From positions 1 through 25,767 of the forward strand of contig JAISJA010000008.1 of NCBI GenBank assembly GCA_031261765.1: a stretch of 25,767 bases of DNA, given 5' to 3'. Below the pieces are notes generated by a model. That model saw only the letters and a list, made by a program, of their open reading frames with translations, did not search any database and was not told the DNA's origin. The stretch comes from Coriobacteriales bacterium. Lineage in GTDB: Bacteria > Actinomycetota > Coriobacteriia > Coriobacteriales > UBA8131. The position numbers and the translations under genes are program-made. Below are positions 24,701 through 25,767 of the stretch, one piece after another; position 1 is the stretch's first letter, and every line of letters starts with the position of its first letter.

Positions 24701-25767
24701 GCACAGACCCTGGGTGTTACGCAGGTTGGTCGCAAGGACTCGTTTTTCGCCATAGGCGGCGACTCGCTCTCTGCCACAGAAGTCCTTGTCAAACTTGACG
24801 AGAAGGGCTACAAGGTAACATACGCCGACGTGTTCTCTAACCCTACGCCCGCCGGACTGGCAGAGGTAGCGTCTAAGCGTGTGGATAAGGGCGGGAACGC
24901 TGCACCGGGCATCCCTTCTGCGAGCGTCAATGAAGCCGATACGTCTGGCGAGGCAGAAACGGCGGATGGGTCGGGCGAACCGGGCGGGTCCAGCGCGCTT
25001 AAAGGCGCTGTGGCGCCGGCCGTTGCCCGTGTGGCAGAACCCAAGGACGCTGAGGTAGAAGCATATGACTACAGCGTGATAAACGAACTGCTCGCGCTTA
25101 ACACTTCGGACAAACTGGTGCATGAGACGCGCAGGCCGCTTGGCAATATATGCCTTACGGGTTCGACCGGATATCTGGGCGCGCATCTTCTACATGAGTT
25201 CTTACAAGACTACACCGGTGTGGCATACCTGCCAATTCGCGCAGACGACGACGCTGCGGCGACAGAACGGGTCAACGCCATGTTGGAATTCTATTTCGCT
25301 GGCGAGCACAAGGACCTTATAGGCTCACGTATAATACCCATCGCGGGATCCATAACGTCAGACGCTTTATATAAGCACCTGCGTAAATTCCCAATAGACA
25401 CATATATAAACTCCGCCGCGCTGGTGAAGCACTTCTCGGCGTCTAAAGATATAGAAGAAGTCAACGTTAACGGAACCAAAGCCGGGTTGGAATTCGCGAA
25501 GAACAACGGTTGCGCGTTCATACAGGTGTCCACTATGTCTGTGGCGGGCGTTAGCATAAACGGTACGCCCGACCCTAACACACAGTTTAGTGAACAGATG
25601 CTTTACTTTGGACAAGACCTAAGCAATCAATACGCGCGTTCCAAGTTCCTGGCAGAAAGGGCCGTTTTGGAGGCCGCTGCCCAGGGCGTTAGCGCGAAGG
25701 TGCTACGCGTGAACAACCTCATGCCGCGCATGTCAGATGGTAAGTTCCAAAAGAACTATGACACGAA
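21746..25767 (+). CDS. Nonribosomal peptide synthetase, C-A-T-R module (3' end beyond window)
   Basis: From the ATG at 21746 the frame stays open for 1340 codons to the window end. Residues about 10-430 form a condensation domain with catalytic HHVIFDG (146-152). Residues about 450-950 are an adenylation domain: YIIYTSGSTGVPKGV (about 617-631), NSYGPTE, and LTANGKLDKRAL with the A10 lysine. A carrier domain follows (FFAIGGDSLSA, phosphopantetheine Ser1007). After an Ala/Gly/Pro-rich linker, a thioester-reductase domain begins with LTGSTGYLGAHL (about 1137-1148) and has the catalytic Tyr1296-x3-Lys1300. Reductive release would give an aldehyde or alcohol. A starting condensation domain implies an acyl or aminoacyl donor from another protein. 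By alignment to GrsA the specificity positions read D-A-K-G-W-G-S-I-E, which I cannot assign. Confidence 0.95.
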   Translation, partial: MSNEASNDTQNGARVGFYPLNPEQMGIYYAAMQVPEETYYNLPYLYKFDKDANGVCVDADRLADSLRTLIAAHPYLMCNLVQKDGQIMAVKEEGRAPQVELLDVSEREAQDLIANFVKPFNLFKAPLYRAQVLRTAERVYLLFDVHHVIFDGTSLGLLQAELGRIYDGGQPKAERKDSFEHGLEAQGKRDSDAWEQGREYYKQLLGDGESATALHEGRNGDAQNAQFQIEIGRKKIFAAAEALAVSPATYLGAIFALTLGKYEQTRDVRIGWAYLGRDTPDTFDTYGMMVRTLPYRVELDSGQTVSDYVKHAQAAFYDTISASIFSLVDVKEAFDFLPSVVFNYVGEMVGTMELGGLTPEITSLYDARESIFPFAVTVYVNNERINLDCAYDSGHIESDLAAAFMQSFAYLAEHLADADNLDARIANVCVLSDEQAIQLSKINHRFYEDEQIDMAKTVPACFANVVKDHADKTALICEDGTYTYGELDAESNKVANRLAGLGDGRPGIDIDEPAALMLPRTSRVPICEIGIMKAGGAFIPIDPSYPKERVEHIMNDSGTKRLFVCKDTMEQARGLNVSKDVEIIDVDDVLGTGSADGVLGSKAMANQAAMDGHSLAYIIYTSGSTGVPKGVQLEHHGLLNYVTPTLANKQFVAYKESDIIYASIFTVAFDASIKEIYGMLLNGLTLALATSEQCRNPIEFARFVKENKCTALGATPSVARSLLTSADVRDALCDCEYMWIGAEKFPEPLFDALKNAAPHMQIINSYGPTECTIEVNTKFMHRADESSIGAPINRCIEQIMDLDGNPVPVGVFGELYIGGDCVGRGYVNRPELNEQSYCKIDDVRYFKSGDIGRMYANGEVDVIGRNDSQVKFHGLRIELGEIESACMSYEPVTAAVVQIAPVLGVDQICAWFTATEKVNLIDLKMHMAKQLTPYMMPAAFLQLDDMPLTANGKLDKRALPAAIMLKEGEYEAPEGQVESDVCDAFAQTLGVTQVGRKDSFFAIGGDSLSATEVLVKLDEKGYKVTYADVFSNPTPAGLAEVASKRVDKGGNAAPGIPSASVNEADTSGEAETADGSGEPGGSSALKGAVAPAVARVAEPKDAEVEAYDYSVINELLALNTSDKLVHETRRPLGNICLTGSTGYLGAHLLHEFLQDYTGVAYLPIRADDDAAATERVNAMLEFYFAGEHKDLIGSRIIPIAGSITSDALYKHLRKFPIDTYINSAALVKHFSASKDIEEVNVNGTKAGLEFAKNNGCAFIQVSTMSVAGVSINGTPDPNTQFSEQMLYFGQDLSNQYARSKFLAERAVLEAAAQGVSAKVLRVNNLMPRMSDGKFQKNYDT

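Overview
The window reads as chromosomal DNA from an anaerobic, moderately GC-rich bacterium. My best guess is a Coriobacteriia/Eggerthellaceae-like actinobacterium, inferred from the siroheme-dependent heme pathway, compact operons and gene content; no marker gene here proves the taxon. Most genes strongly prefer the AUA isoleucine codon, which is unusual at this base composition.

Left edge (1-1959): the 5' end of a glutathione peroxidase gene on the minus strand, then a divergent gene for a secreted, C-terminally anchored surface protein.

Heme operon (2005-13771): HemX-like membrane protein, Met8/CysG-type precorrin-2 dehydrogenase, HemA, HemC, CobA-HemD fusion, AhbC, HemB, AhbD, an AhbA/AhbB fusion and HemL. 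Together these run from glutamyl-tRNA to uroporphyrinogen III, precorrin-2 and siroheme, then to heme by siroheme decarboxylation, deacetylation and oxidative decarboxylation. No HemE, HemN/HemG, HemH, HemQ or separate sirohydrochlorin ferrochelatase is present. Many genes overlap by ATGA. Palindromic REP-like elements sit inside three of the coding regions in frame (hemC, cobA-hemD, ahbAB) and in one intergenic gap. HemA carries a four-cysteine tail with perfect eight-residue periodicity, and AhbD a Gly-His-Pro repeat head.

Middle (13772-17571): a MarR regulator behind a near-consensus promoter with two operator palindromes, an eight-helix membrane protein overlapping it, a minus-strand tRNA-Glu(CUC)-like gene with two broken consensus positions and a promoter predicted to start at the mature 5' end, a DUF1461-type membrane protein, and an AAA/DUF4143 ATPase of foreign-looking composition.

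Right part (17702-25767): an apparent operon of a small membrane zinc-ribbon protein, a DUF5685-type protein with two aspartate-rich motifs resembling squalene/phytoene synthases, a J-domain protein with a Cys-rich tail, an Hsp70 with a GTG start, and a C-A-T-R nonribosomal peptide synthetase cut by the window end. A dedicated Hsp70/Hsp40 pair joined to a reductase-terminated NRPS and a prenyltransferase-like protein is the best candidate here for an undescribed system.
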